Source of the DNA: Trypanosoma brucei gambiense DAL972
Lineage: Eukaryota > Euglenozoa > Kinetoplastea > Trypanosomatida > Trypanosomatidae
Assembly: GCF_000210295.1 (NCBI RefSeq)
Contig: NC_026744.1
Span: forward strand, 3,844,001-3,908,000
Direction: 5' to 3'
DNA length: 64,000 nt
In this document: positions 41,317 to 51,321 of the stretch, in pieces
How positions within the stretch are numbered: position 1 is the stretch's first letter
Layout: every line of letters starts with the position of its first letter
The notes under the pieces: generated by a model
Told to the model about the DNA's origin: nothing
Seen by the model: only the letters and a program-made list of their open reading frames with translations
Database searches by the model: none
Position numbers and translations under genes: made by a program

Positions 41317-42075
41317 TTACATAACACCACACGTTTGCGCCATACCTGCGGGTTTGGAAAGTTGGTTGAGAAATTCCTCCTCCGACACTTTTCCCGTCAG
41401 AAGCTCCTTGCAGTATTCATCACGTACTGCCCCTGTCGTGGGGAGGCCATCGCCAAGCACCTTCTGCACATCCACACCGTACTCCAGAAGTAACTGTAAA
41501 CGCAGTTGCTGCTTCGTCATTCGAACAGACGGGGACGGTTCCACACCGCCAGTTTTTTTGTGTTTCCGTGCCAATGCAAGCGCCTCTTCTTGAGATTTCA
41601 GCATTTTGGTGGTGAACTGCCACAAGAAACAGTACATTGCTACGGCGTCCTGCTCACGTGACGTAAAGGAGGTTGTGTTGTTTGACGGCTGCTCGCCGGA
41701 CGTCGCGGTTGTATTCGATTCCGAGGAATTTGTGGAATTTCCACTATGCTGCCTTTTTTCCGGTGCACCAGCTGTACTTCCCTTTCTGATGTTAGTTTTT
41801 CGGGTTGCTCCCTTCCACAGACGATCCTTCAGCACCCCGAATGCCATCTGCATAAAGACGTGGTGAGACAACTTCACTGGAATAGGTTCTCCAACACATA
41901 AGAAATTTGGGCATTGCCCTGGTATAGATTCTGGGTCCCGTTTGTACCACAGCAGAACATAATCACAGTGGAGTTTTTGTTGCAACTCTTGTTGTGAGCG
42001 GAGAAATGGCGACACACCAGTTACAGCACCCTTTGGTGCCTTTACACTAGGTGAAATTGAGGATTTAGTACTCAT
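41317..42075 (-). CDS. Unknown protein
   Basis: 252 residues from the ATG at 42075; the upstream extension begins with GTG. An ordered N-terminal part (about 25-85: QELQQKLHCDYVLLWYKRDP, then FMQMAFGVLKDRLWKG) is followed by a low-complexity linker rich in N, S and T (about 95-140) and a helical C-terminal part (YCFLWQFTTKMLKSQEEALA, QQLRLQLLLEYGVDVQKVLG). There is no membrane helix or targeting signal, and no family is recognised. Confidence 0.6.
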   Translation of the reverse strand: MSTKSSISPSVKAPKGAVTGVSPFLRSQQELQQKLHCDYVLLWYKRDPESIPGQCPNFLCVGEPIPVKLSHHVFMQMAFGVLKDRLWKGATRKTNIRKGSTAGAPEKRQHSGNSTNSSESNTTATSGEQPSNNTTSFTSREQDAVAMYCFLWQFTTKMLKSQEEALALARKHKKTGGVEPSPSVRMTKQQLRLQLLLEYGVDVQKVLGDGLPTTGAVRDEYCKELLTGKVSEEEFLNQLSKPAGMAQTCGVM

Positions 42076-42469
42076 CCCTCCAGCGCCTCCTTTACATACA
42101 CTTCTCTTTTTCTGCACTTATCGGCCTACTACGCGAATGGTAACTGTGCAACAGCTACTATTAACAACCACCTGTTTAGGCGGTTACATGTGTATACGTG
42201 CGCGTATAAGTAAGTGAAATTAAATGAAGGATAAGTTCTGACCAATTTAGAAAGAAAAATCTTTTTTGCGATAGCAATCATGGGAGGCAAATACATTAGC
42301 AGCTCTACGTATGCGGAGATACGAAACTCGCACAACCGTCACCGTGAATAATCGATATGATGTAAATGGGTTCTTAACAGTCGAAAGTGTGCGTGTGTGT
42401 GAGAAATAATAGTACCAGAAGAAGGAAGCGTTGGTTATGTTTCTCAGGAAATGATTTCGTAACAGCTCT

Positions 42470-42502
<33 letters not shown>

Positions 42503-43544
42503 TCCTCGGAATGAAATAACTGCCCTTGCCGCGGTCACCTCACCACTTTGCACCTACCGCCACTTCCATGAATATATTATAAACAAATTCGCGCTTCACA
42601 CACTTATATTACGGTGCCTCATTAACGAGCACAGTGGGTTAGCACCCGTGTACAGGTTGGGGAAGAGGACGAGGTCCAAACCATCTCTCCTCATAACAAA
42701 ACTGATCATGTCTTTCTTTTTATTCTTACTTTTCCACTTTTCTTTCCTATCTTCCTTCCTCGATCCAGTATGGGAGAGATAGCAGAATAAAAAAAAGTCT
42801 GTCGCGCAGTCACAACGACAATACAGCACAACCAACCAAACCCGACAAAAAATGTAAATAAATAAAGGAACGCTATCCATACGGGTACCTGATATGCTGA
42901 AGGAAAAAGTAATCCACAAGTAACAGCACACACACAAAAAAAAACAATAAAAAAAAGAGAACATTGCAGCATAGATAAGTAAAAAAAGGGGGGAGAAACA
43001 TTCAGTGTTGAAAGATCCTAATCAACACGTGGTTACCACAACCTATTGCAACCCTGATGCAACATCGCACCTCCCCTCTCGCTAAAATAGAAAATATACC
43101 GTAAATTATCGTAATGAAGAATATTTCCGCCAGGCACATCGCCTTCATCCAAACTCGACAATTTGTGCATCCCTTTACTTTGTCGTTGCACGCATTCAAC
43201 AAATTTTCTCATTTTAGACGAGTGGAAGGACAGAGGAGGGAGGCGACATTAGTTGATGGTGCCTTTCCATCCAAAACTATACTCACCCCCCTTTCCTACC
43301 AGTTCTATATCACAAAATGTTGCATTATTAATTGAGCCCCTTTCACCTTATTGTACATATTGCAACTGTTTACACAGCAGCATAGTCCGAACACTAAGTA
43401 TAATAACAAGCGTTACCTACTGCATTCCCCTTATTATTATTATTTTTCTCTTTTACTTTTGCTGATACTCTGCTAACTTGTCTTTGCCGTCCGCATCTAC
43501 AAATTTTTATTTTGATAATCTGCGTTGCACCAACACACCGAGTC
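42076..43544. other. 1.5-kb non-coding region with (AT)14 repeat
   Basis: Probable long 3' UTR of phosphomannose isomerase, plus splice signals. It holds an (AT)14 tract at 42475-42502. Two overlapping minus-strand frames near 43002-43212 are open, but the one with an ATG has no AG between its pyrimidine tract and the ATG, so no gene is called. Confidence 0.6.
42475..42502. repeat. (AT)14 dinucleotide repeat
   Basis: 28 bases of uninterrupted AT in the region downstream of phosphomannose isomerase. Confidence 0.95.
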
Positions 43545-44774
43545 TCACATATGCGATGCCGAATGGAGAGAGTAATTCATGGATGCCACAAAGATCTGAA
43601 AATCGCCAAACGCCTCAATCTTTAGGTCACCATAAGGGACGAGAAAACATTCACCCAAACGCACTCTTTCCCCGTTTACAATGCCACATCCTTCCACGCA
43701 AAATCCCAACCCAACCGTTGGAAGTTTTATGTGTGTTTGTCCCTGCCTTTCCACACGATGTTCAATGCGGTAAAGAGAAAAGTCTTGAAACTCTCTGGGT
43801 GGGGAATAATGTTGCAATTCCCATTCTGATCCCTCGGGGGCTCGATAGCGCTCGAATTTTGCACGCTCAAGACCATCAGTGCCGTAACGCAACATCCTCA
43901 ACAGGGTGGGCACATCTTTCCATTTTGGAGTGAGCCCCGCCCGCACAACATTATCGCTGCATGCCATTATTTCAACACTATCTCCAAACAGATAGGCATG
44001 AGGCTCACTGTCAGCCAAAAAAAGACCCTCACCTGGTGCTAATTGCACATAGTTGAGGAAGTACACCATCCAACAACCCATATCGTCGGGATATTGATAA
44101 AGGACACGTAAGAAAACACTATCTTCTTTAGTCATTTCTCCACCCCTACTTCGCAGCTCCTCCGCATGTTCTTGTAGTGCCTCTGCATGCTTCTTTGCAT
44201 CGGTATTGTAAACAATATCCATCATATGTTTGATCGCTTCACTATCTTCAACCTCTCCGGGTAGCACATCGGCAGCGGGCCCCAAAAGAGTTTTCAACGG
44301 GGACGCGGATTCCAAGAACTCGAGAATGTCTTTTAACGGGCGAAAGCAACACAGTGCTTCGAAAGGCGTCAGTGCCACCACTAACTCTGGTTTATGGTTG
44401 GGGTCTTTGTATTTCTCGGGATTCTCCCTGTGGAGTTTCTCCGCCAATTGTTTGTTTGGGTGTGCTTGAATAGACAAAGCCGTTTGCACTGACAGTAACT
44501 TGAGTAGGAATGGCACAGTATCACGGAAACGTGGATCTGCTTGCTGTTTGGGGTGAACAAATCGTGACATGTTGTTGTCATTCTTTAGAAAGTCATCCAA
44601 ATTTTGTCCAGAAAACGTTTTCGATGGGCAATTTGGGTGCGTTCCAACCCAAAGTTCCGCATACTTACCCTCCTTATTTCCCTCACCTTTCATTTTAGCG
44701 ACATAACTCTCCGCGGCTTCCTTTCCCCATGCATAGTGTTGGACGCCACAATCCAATTTAATTAACTTCGACAT
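43545..44774 (-). CDS. PMI: Mannose-6-phosphate isomerase (type I)
   Basis: 409 residues with an ATG at 44774. It interconverts fructose-6-phosphate and mannose-6-phosphate, feeding GDP-mannose for GPI anchors and glycans. The type I zinc site is visible: SIQAHPNK (Q103, H105), PNHKPELVVAL (E130) and DSEPHAYL (H259). Other family landmarks are present, such as HYAWG near residue 13, AELWVGTHPNCPS, VPFLLKLLS and DNVVRAGLTPKWKDVPTL. The last three residues are SHM, which fits the peroxisomal/glycosomal PTS1 pattern [SAC]-[KRH]-[LM], in line with the glycosomal location known for sugar nucleotide steps in trypanosomes. A clear splice acceptor precedes it. Confidence 0.97.
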   Translation of the reverse strand: MSKLIKLDCGVQHYAWGKEAAESYVAKMKGEGNKEGKYAELWVGTHPNCPSKTFSGQNLDDFLKNDNNMSRFVHPKQQADPRFRDTVPFLLKLLSVQTALSIQAHPNKQLAEKLHRENPEKYKDPNHKPELVVALTPFEALCCFRPLKDILEFLESASPLKTLLGPAADVLPGEVEDSEAIKHMMDIVYNTDAKKHAEALQEHAEELRSRGGEMTKEDSVFLRVLYQYPDDMGCWMVYFLNYVQLAPGEGLFLADSEPHAYLFGDSVEIMACSDNVVRAGLTPKWKDVPTLLRMLRYGTDGLERAKFERYRAPEGSEWELQHYSPPREFQDFSLYRIEHRVERQGQTHIKLPTVGLGFCVEGCGIVNGERVRLGECFLVPYGDLKIEAFGDFQIFVASMNYSLHSASHM

Positions 44775-45364
44775 GTCGGATTCCTTTAAACTACCTAGTC
44801 TTAAATGGGGAAGGAAGAAAAGGAAGTAATAAATGATTAAATGAATGAATTAAAGCAAGAAAAAAGGCAGATATTTCAATGATCGTACACCTTCTTCCGT
44901 TTCTGTTACGGAAAAGAATTGAATATTTTAGAAAGTCAATAACAGATATGATGGTGGCGACCTCTATCAAGGGAGTCCCGCTTAAAAGAAAACAAAAGTA
45001 CAAATGACTATATATATTAGATGACACATGCACAAAAAAAAAAGAGATGGAAGACAGGGTAAGGCAACCGCAGTTCAGGCCATTTAAAAAATAAAAAATA
45101 AAATCGAGACTGTAGGACCTGTGAGAATAAAAATAAAAAAAACATGGTAACACGACAGTGGAAACTGCCAAGGAGGGGAAGTTTAGCAAAAAAAAATTAA
45201 CTGGTTAAGACAGATGAATACAACAAAACGCTTGCGCAAATAAAAAAGAGTGCAAATAATTGGGTAATTACAATATATATATTCAAAAAAATAACAAGAA
45301 GAGAATCACAACTAAAAACAAACACAGAGGATGAATGGAAGGGAGGGGCACGAAAAACGATATC
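44775..45364. other. Intergenic spacer
   Basis: AT-rich, with the PMI splice acceptor near 44800-44830. Frames here lack an ATG or are low complexity. It should contain the 3' UTR of the PIF1-type gene. Confidence 0.6.
44800..44827 (-). promoter_or_regulatory. Trans-splice acceptor of phosphomannose isomerase
   Basis: The minus strand reads acttccttttcttccttccc then catttaag, with AG at 44801-44800. The ATG at 44774 lies 25 bases downstream. Confidence 0.7.
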
Positions 45365-47824
45365 TCACTTGTGGTGTTTCCACGTCGCACAGTACAGTGC
45401 AAGCTCCAAGACGGATGGGTTAGACGCCGAAAGGGCTTTGCCATTATTAACCATGCGTTGTGATTCTTTCCACTTCTTCCACTTTGTCTCAGCCTCCGCA
45501 ACGTTGGGAAGTGACGAGGAGAAATGCAGTGCCCCGGGATGAACAGTTACCATACGGGGGGAGACATTTATCATGCGCAATTGAGAGAACTTCTTCACGC
45601 GACTCGCAGCAACATAAATGATATGGTTACAGGGAAAGAACCCCTTGCAGTCTAGCAGTATAGAATGATCCAGAGTGAGTCCTTGCGTCTTGTGTACAGT
45701 AAATGCATAGGCAGGTACGAGGGGCATTGTGACGACACGTGCAGTACAAAACACTCGGTCTTGCAGATCCGGTAGCGGAAGGGATAACCAAGGTATGGCC
45801 ACATCCTTTCCGTCAGCGTCCATCCGCACAATGGGAACAATAACGTCGTCATAGTTGACAACGTCAAGCGCCTGTTCCTTCCCATTGCCGCCGTATGAAT
45901 TTTCTGATGACCCGGCCGAACTACCACTACTAACCACTGGTCTCCGTGAAAGAGAGGCGTACACTTTCCGCGAAAGTTGGGTTCTGATACCTTTGGGAAA
46001 TAAATGCCGAGATTTATTTACAGGTTGAAAGCCGATGACGGTACCGGTAGAGCCGTTAACGTACTCATTGCTTAAGTTTCGCAGTAGTATTACCCTACAA
46101 CCGACCTTTAGTCTCTTGCTTTGGAGTACATTATCACTCTCTATCACCTTCGAGTATGCCTGCTGCAGGGAGGCGCGCAGAAAAGTACTGAGGGAGTCCT
46201 TATGTTTCACTTCAAACAGCACCCTACCAAAAAACCTTCGAGCGGATTTACTTTCGGGCGTGGTACCGTAATAACTACGCTCCCATTCTGCTTTCATTTT
46301 AGCCACTGGATAGAGACAATCGTACTGCTTACTCACACAAAAGTGTACGTAGACTTTCAGATAGGGTTGTCTTAAACTATAAGGAGGTGCTACTACAGAA
46401 GTGGCTATACCGGAAATGCCACACCGCGTGCATATCTGTCCCACAAACTTCTTCACTTCCCGTTGCCATCTTCGGGAGGACCTCATCTTCTCTAGGAAGT
46501 GCAACACCACCACATCATTACAACCGTCGACGTCGTTTGCTCCTCGACTGTTCGGCGATGCATGACCTTTGGGGCCGGAAAGACCGGCTGACTCAACTAT
46601 ACTCCGAAATAGATGTTCCTCCCCGTCAAGTTCAAGCATTTTACTTTCATTAAACGCCGCCACAGATCGGCGGGTGGGATAGAGTTGGATGGCGTTAGGA
46701 TCTTCCGGATTAACCAACGCAGACCGCATCATGCGACGAGTGAGAACACCTTGACGGAGCTTGTTGAGGTCATTCAGAAATGCGGTGTCACCATGCCGCT
46801 TAACTTCGCAAAGTTGAAGGTGAAGCAAACAGGTTAAGAAGAGAGGGCTCTCGAAGATTAGACCACTGCTTGTCCGCTGACGCTCACCTACACAAATATT
46901 TTTCACCGCCGACATAATATGTCCCTGGTCTGTGACAGCAGCTGTAGAGCTTGCGTCGCTTCTGTTTTGTCCTGCTGTATTCTCGGTGGTTTCGTCCCCT
47001 CGGTAACCAATTTTGCTTCCTGCATCACCACCGCCATCTTGAGAAGTACAATTCTCAGTGCTATGCATTAGTTGCATGAAGTCTCCGCATAATATAACTT
47101 GAATGCCACCAAATGGAAGGTGAGGTATCCTTCCAGGTGCCCCGCGGGCGGCAATATCCAGCCCCTCCAAATGTCTAGCGTGTAAAAGCGATACTTCATC
47201 CACAACAATAACGTCCACTTTGGCAAGAAGACTCTTGCTGTAGCGAAGGATCGAGACGGCACATGATTCGTTTGTCTCACTGTTACCAACGGAGGTAACT
47301 CGTACTCCAAATGTGCTGTGAAAAGTGCTTCCCCCAATGTTGAGTGCAGCTATTCCGGTAGATGCCGTTACGACAACGTCAAGGTCCTTCGCCCTTAACG
47401 CTGTCACAATACTCTGGATCATATATGACTTACCGACACCAGCACCACCACCAATGAAAAGCGGAGCTCCATCAAGGACAAGCGTGAGAGCCCTCCGCTT
47501 CTCTTCATTGAGACCGAGTGACGAAAAAGCTGACTCATCACCGCTTGATTTTTCCTTTTCCTGAAGCCCCAGGTCGTTGTGGCCAGCGCTAGACGCCTGC
47601 CGACAGGTCTTCGTGTCTCTTTCCTTGATTTCGTTGACTTCCGCAGTCCCACAACAGGAAGTACTCTCCGGTGCAGGGGAAAGCTGCCCCCCTTTTTCAC
47701 CTTCTGCAGCAACGGTCCAAGCAGAAACACCTTTCGCAAGGCGGGATTGCCGTCCTTCTCGCCCCGGTGCAAAAAGCAGTCTTCCATACGTTAGCAATAG
47801 AGTCCTGGTGGAGTTGAGGAGCAT
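45365..47824 (-). CDS. PIF1-family DNA helicase, probably mitochondrial
   Basis: 819 residues with an ATG at 47824. Superfamily 1B 5'-3' helicase. Motif I is FIGGGAGVGKSYMI (about 123-136), then TASTGIAALNIGGSTFHS (motif Ia, 153-170), VVDEVSLL (motif II, about 207-214), ILCGDFMQL (motif III), and near the C-terminus AYAFTVHKTQGLTLD and YVAASRVKK (motifs V and VI). The N-terminus (LLNSTRTLLLTYGRLLFAPG) is hydrophobic and basic without acidic residues, a good mitochondrial presequence. T. brucei has several PIF1 paralogues, most of them mitochondrial and acting on kinetoplast DNA. Which one this is cannot be settled here. A long insert lies between motifs III and IV. Confidence 0.93.
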   Translation of the reverse strand: MLLNSTRTLLLTYGRLLFAPGREGRQSRLAKGVSAWTVAAEGEKGGQLSPAPESTSCCGTAEVNEIKERDTKTCRQASSAGHNDLGLQEKEKSSGDESAFSSLGLNEEKRRALTLVLDGAPLFIGGGAGVGKSYMIQSIVTALRAKDLDVVVTASTGIAALNIGGSTFHSTFGVRVTSVGNSETNESCAVSILRYSKSLLAKVDVIVVDEVSLLHARHLEGLDIAARGAPGRIPHLPFGGIQVILCGDFMQLMHSTENCTSQDGGGDAGSKIGYRGDETTENTAGQNRSDASSTAAVTDQGHIMSAVKNICVGERQRTSSGLIFESPLFLTCLLHLQLCEVKRHGDTAFLNDLNKLRQGVLTRRMMRSALVNPEDPNAIQLYPTRRSVAAFNESKMLELDGEEHLFRSIVESAGLSGPKGHASPNSRGANDVDGCNDVVVLHFLEKMRSSRRWQREVKKFVGQICTRCGISGIATSVVAPPYSLRQPYLKVYVHFCVSKQYDCLYPVAKMKAEWERSYYGTTPESKSARRFFGRVLFEVKHKDSLSTFLRASLQQAYSKVIESDNVLQSKRLKVGCRVILLRNLSNEYVNGSTGTVIGFQPVNKSRHLFPKGIRTQLSRKVYASLSRRPVVSSGSSAGSSENSYGGNGKEQALDVVNYDDVIVPIVRMDADGKDVAIPWLSLPLPDLQDRVFCTARVVTMPLVPAYAFTVHKTQGLTLDHSILLDCKGFFPCNHIIYVAASRVKKFSQLRMINVSPRMVTVHPGALHFSSSLPNVAEAETKWKKWKESQRMVNNGKALSASNPSVLELALYCATWKHHK

Positions 47825-48282
47825 GACGTGGCTCGAGCATTAACCAAGCGACCAACGCGGACAGTGGAGGTTCACGACATTAGAGGTAACATGCAATGAA
47901 AGAAAAAAAAAGAAAAGAGCAGTAAGTTGTGTGGTGGCCTAAGCCTGCAGCAGTGACGGTGTGCAGTCCCCCTTAACAACTACAGTACACACTAACAAAC
48001 AGGAAATACATGCCGTTGGGTTCATATGCACTTACTCCTCTCGGGTAGTGAAGGTAAAACAGGTGTACAAACGAATAAATAAAATTTATAACTGGCCAAC
48101 ATGCACCAAAACAATAAAAAGATTAAACAACAATTTTGAAAATCTAAAAGTCAGCATATTTATTCATTATGATAACTGCATATAGGTGACAGATGTGGGG
48201 CGTGTGGGAATGGAGACAAACGGCTAAACAAGAAATATTGAGTTGAGCCTACAGTTTGTTTTTTGCCGTTTATTCTATAAAT
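47825..48282. other. Intergenic spacer
   Basis: No gene seen. It should hold the splice site of the PIF1-type gene and the 3' UTR of the next gene upstream. Confidence 0.6.
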
Positions 48283-49704
48283 CTATCGCTGACGCAGATT
48301 GCACTGCAGTTCCGAAGTTCTATGCATCTGACCAGTTCTTCGTGTAGGCCCCGACTCGGCCCGTTGCTGCATGGGTGAACCCCGGATTCTGGGTTCCACC
48401 GGGTTCCGACTACACTGTGCTCTAAGTTTAGTGCGCAGGTCCAAGAGTTGGCGGTGTTCTTCGGGTGATAAATACACAGAATGACATCGGGCCTCTGGTA
48501 GTAGGTACTCCCCTGTATCACCACGAGAAACAATGACGCCGCGGAGTCTGAGAAGGGCAAAGAGCTCTGCTCCCGTTAAAATGTCCAGGACGGTTCTCTG
48601 CGGAGCCGTTTTGCGCGGCAAAACAGGGCGGACGGGGTCGCCACCGACTTGTGATGGGGTCCTTCCTCGAGGTCCTGAGATTCCCCTAATCGTGTTTTTA
48701 CACGAAACACTCTTTTCGGTAACGCGAGGAGAACCTGGAGAGTGCGGTGCGCGGGCGAAAATGGGGCGCATGAAGTTTGTGCCTTGTACTCGGTGTTGGC
48801 ATGACCCACGCGAAACCAGAGGCCGAGAAACTTCAGTAACAACGGAACTGCTGCGGACTGTAGGGCGTTTATCTTCCCCAGCGCACAGATACTCTGTGTC
48901 TAACGCACACGAACCACAACCCTTGTCCACATACTGTTTGTATTGTTTCTCAGAACTTTCCCCGACTGGCCCTTGCGTTTTGTTACTAGGTGTTTCTGCT
49001 GTGGCAGTCCATGGTTCATGCAGCGGGCTGTTCTCTGCAGCACTGTTTGAGATATTTCGTTGCTCCACTGGTAGGTTGTTGACGGACCCCACAGTATCTG
49101 AAGGGTGCTTACTGCTTGATACCTTTTTGCGCAGCTTCTCACGGAGACGGATCTCCATTGCCTGGAGGGGGTCAAAAGAGCCACCTACCAGATGAGTTAA
49201 GGGTTGAGACGACGACACGTGCACCTGTCTTTCCGCTTGTAAAACTCCCGCTTGTGGGGGACCCCCATTAATGTTATTATTTTTTGTGTACGGTGCTCCA
49301 AGTTGATACGTTGTTTTGATGCTCTCTTGCTCCTTTATGCCCGAGTCACACATTTCTACCTCCTCCACGAGTGCTGTGGTGCTCCCTTTCCTTCGTGAAG
49401 TGTTAAGTGTCTTTATGTTACCATCACCCGCTTCTTCACGGAGCACTGATAGTTTCTCTTCCTTCGTAAAGATGCGCTCCGCACTTGATGAAATCGAAGT
49501 TTGGCGTTTACGGGGGAGTTCCTCATCAGCTGCGTGTGAAACGATGCTATTCCTTTCATCCTGTTGATAAACTTCAGGTGATCTGCCGGGCACAAACCCA
49601 GCATCAAATTCTTCACCACGCTGAAGGCACTGGCTTATGTTCATTAAACGATCACGCATCTCGTTAATTTTGCAGTCGACATCGGCCAAAGATTCTGAGG
49701 GCAT
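48283..49704 (-). CDS. Unknown mostly disordered protein
   Basis: 473 residues with an ATG at 49704. A short N-terminal helix (ADVDCKINEMRDRLMNISQC) is followed by about 330 residues of low complexity rich in S, E, K, P and G. One more ordered segment lies near the C-terminus (about 385-445: DILTGAELFALLRLRGVIVS, EARCHSVYLSPEEHRQLLDL). The tail is basic with RR and RTGR. No family, membrane helix or targeting signal is recognised. Confidence 0.65.
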   Translation of the reverse strand: MPSESLADVDCKINEMRDRLMNISQCLQRGEEFDAGFVPGRSPEVYQQDERNSIVSHAADEELPRKRQTSISSSAERIFTKEEKLSVLREEAGDGNIKTLNTSRRKGSTTALVEEVEMCDSGIKEQESIKTTYQLGAPYTKNNNINGGPPQAGVLQAERQVHVSSSQPLTHLVGGSFDPLQAMEIRLREKLRKKVSSSKHPSDTVGSVNNLPVEQRNISNSAAENSPLHEPWTATAETPSNKTQGPVGESSEKQYKQYVDKGCGSCALDTEYLCAGEDKRPTVRSSSVVTEVSRPLVSRGSCQHRVQGTNFMRPIFARAPHSPGSPRVTEKSVSCKNTIRGISGPRGRTPSQVGGDPVRPVLPRKTAPQRTVLDILTGAELFALLRLRGVIVSRGDTGEYLLPEARCHSVYLSPEEHRQLLDLRTKLRAQCSRNPVEPRIRGSPMQQRAESGPTRRTGQMHRTSELQCNLRQR

Positions 49705-50039
49705 TCACAATGAGTCCACTAATATGTACAAAGAGGAAGGTAAACAAAATACAGTACCGGTATAAAAGAATATGGAAAGCCTATAGAGACAAGTGACAAA
49801 GCTAGTGTGAACGGTTTAACGTTACTTGGAACTGACAACAGCCGATTTGAGTACCCATGTCAGAGCGGTTCATGTTAAATACAGTGAAAATCGTGACACA
49901 ACAACAAAAAAAAATACTCAATACAACCTCATACAATGTCACCGTTTTCACCTAGCGCAGTGATACGCGGTTCCCGTCGTGCGCAACATACCCTCAAACC
50001 CACATCGGGAAAGAGTGGTGTACGGGGCAAAAATGCATA
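49705..50039. other. Intergenic spacer
   Basis: No gene is seen. Contains an A-run at about 49904-49912. Confidence 0.6.
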
Positions 50040-50984
50040 TCACTTATGATGAATGATGCGTCTCACCGCCGTCTCCAAATCCCGCCATACCGGAAAGAAT
50101 TTCTTATTGTGTTTACAAACATTGATTACTTCCAACTGGGAGGTTAGTTCGTTTTCCATAATGTCACGGGAAGTTTTCCTCCCTGCTACTCGCCTCCTCT
50201 CGCTAATGGCACGAAGAAGTCCTTGGTCACCGCTCACAACGATCAAAGGCATATGAACCATTGCGTACGCAATTTGCATAATGACACCGTCAGCTGCCTG
50301 CTGTTGACCACCACATGGTGTAAAGTGCAAACGCCCCTCGTCCGCGAGGTGCTTCCACACGCTTTTCTTTCCTTGGCCCCAATTCAAGTTATTCACATCG
50401 CTATGTCTGGCATCAGCCTCGGACCCGCTGTTGCGTTGGCAAACGACATGTGCATCGGGCAACACTCCATGATAACGTGCGAAGCATGAGCTAAAGAAAC
50501 TCCACACAAATAAGTGATCCAGTACATTGATGTTACTGCCTTCACTTCTCCGCGGTGGGACGCTTTTGAATTGATTGAAACCGTAGTTGTCTAGGTCAAG
50601 TAGCAAAACAACAGTTTTCCTACCCCCAACCCTGTCCCCTGTCGGCCTCAAATCCCTTTTAAACCGCCCCTGCAACTTTGAAAGACTCGATGACGCCTTC
50701 AACACTTCACAGTAGACACAGTGGCATTCATCACTGACCCACGAATCTCCGTTAATAAGTTTTTCATCATACATTCTTGTGGCACCGTCAGCAGGCCCCG
50801 CCACACAGGAGAAACCTTCGCTCCCTGGGCGATGTAACTGCACCAAGAGAGCGTCGTCATTAGGCGTTAGGGCAGAAGAACTGCCACTATCTTGAATCGA
50901 CGAAGAACAAGCACACTCAGAAACACCTCCCGGTGCGGAGGAGGAATTATCTGCCTCAGCATCGAAGTCTAACTCAGCGAACAT
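50040..50984 (-). CDS. NYN/PIN-like nuclease candidate
   Basis: 314 residues from the ATG at 50984; the longer frame starts with GTG and runs through a (TA)n tract. Residues 1-90 are acidic and low complexity with a Cys pair (CHCVYC). From about residue 120 the sequence fits a PIN/NYN fold: VVLLLDLDNYGFNQF (first acidic strand, DxDN), then VWSFFSSCFARY, then QQQAADGVIMQIAYAM (second Asp) and PLIVVSGDQGLLRAI (strand with a third Asp). NYN-type proteins are RNA-cleaving nucleases that coordinate a metal with these aspartates. The match is by pattern only. The C-terminus is basic. Confidence 0.6.
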   Translation of the reverse strand: MFAELDFDAEADNSSSAPGGVSECACSSSIQDSGSSSALTPNDDALLVQLHRPGSEGFSCVAGPADGATRMYDEKLINGDSWVSDECHCVYCEVLKASSSLSKLQGRFKRDLRPTGDRVGGRKTVVLLLDLDNYGFNQFKSVPPRRSEGSNINVLDHLFVWSFFSSCFARYHGVLPDAHVVCQRNSGSEADARHSDVNNLNWGQGKKSVWKHLADEGRLHFTPCGGQQQAADGVIMQIAYAMVHMPLIVVSGDQGLLRAISERRRVAGRKTSRDIMENELTSQLEVINVCKHNKKFFPVWRDLETAVRRIIHHK

Positions 50985-51321
50985 ATAACTTGAATATATG
51001 TATATATATATAGAGAGAGACCACACGAAAGAAACGTAAAACCTCCCTCTGCCGCCACTAGAGCTGGGATGCTGAAGAGAAGAGGAAAAAAGGCAGAAGG
51101 TGGTAAAATGGAAATCTGCAGTATTGGGAGCACCTTAACCGAGTAATTACGGAATGTGCAGGAGAAAAATGAAATGGAATGAGTTACAGATAAGTTTGTA
51201 CGAACGTGCGAGCACATTCATGTGTCTTCCTATGAATGCACACGAAAACAGTTGAAGGAAAGGCCCCGATACCAACTGCAATGACGTGTAGACGCACGCA
51301 CAGTGCATGCAACCTTGTTGA
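50985..51321. other. Intergenic spacer
   Basis: Contains a short (TA)n plus (GA)n tract at 50998-51020. No gene is seen. Confidence 0.6.

Noticed and set aside
43002..43212. Two overlapping minus-strand frames after the phosphomannose isomerase gene (59 and 66 codons)
   Set aside because: The frame with an ATG (43212) has a good pyrimidine tract but the first AG falls inside its own start region; the other frame begins with TTG. No domain or signal supports either.
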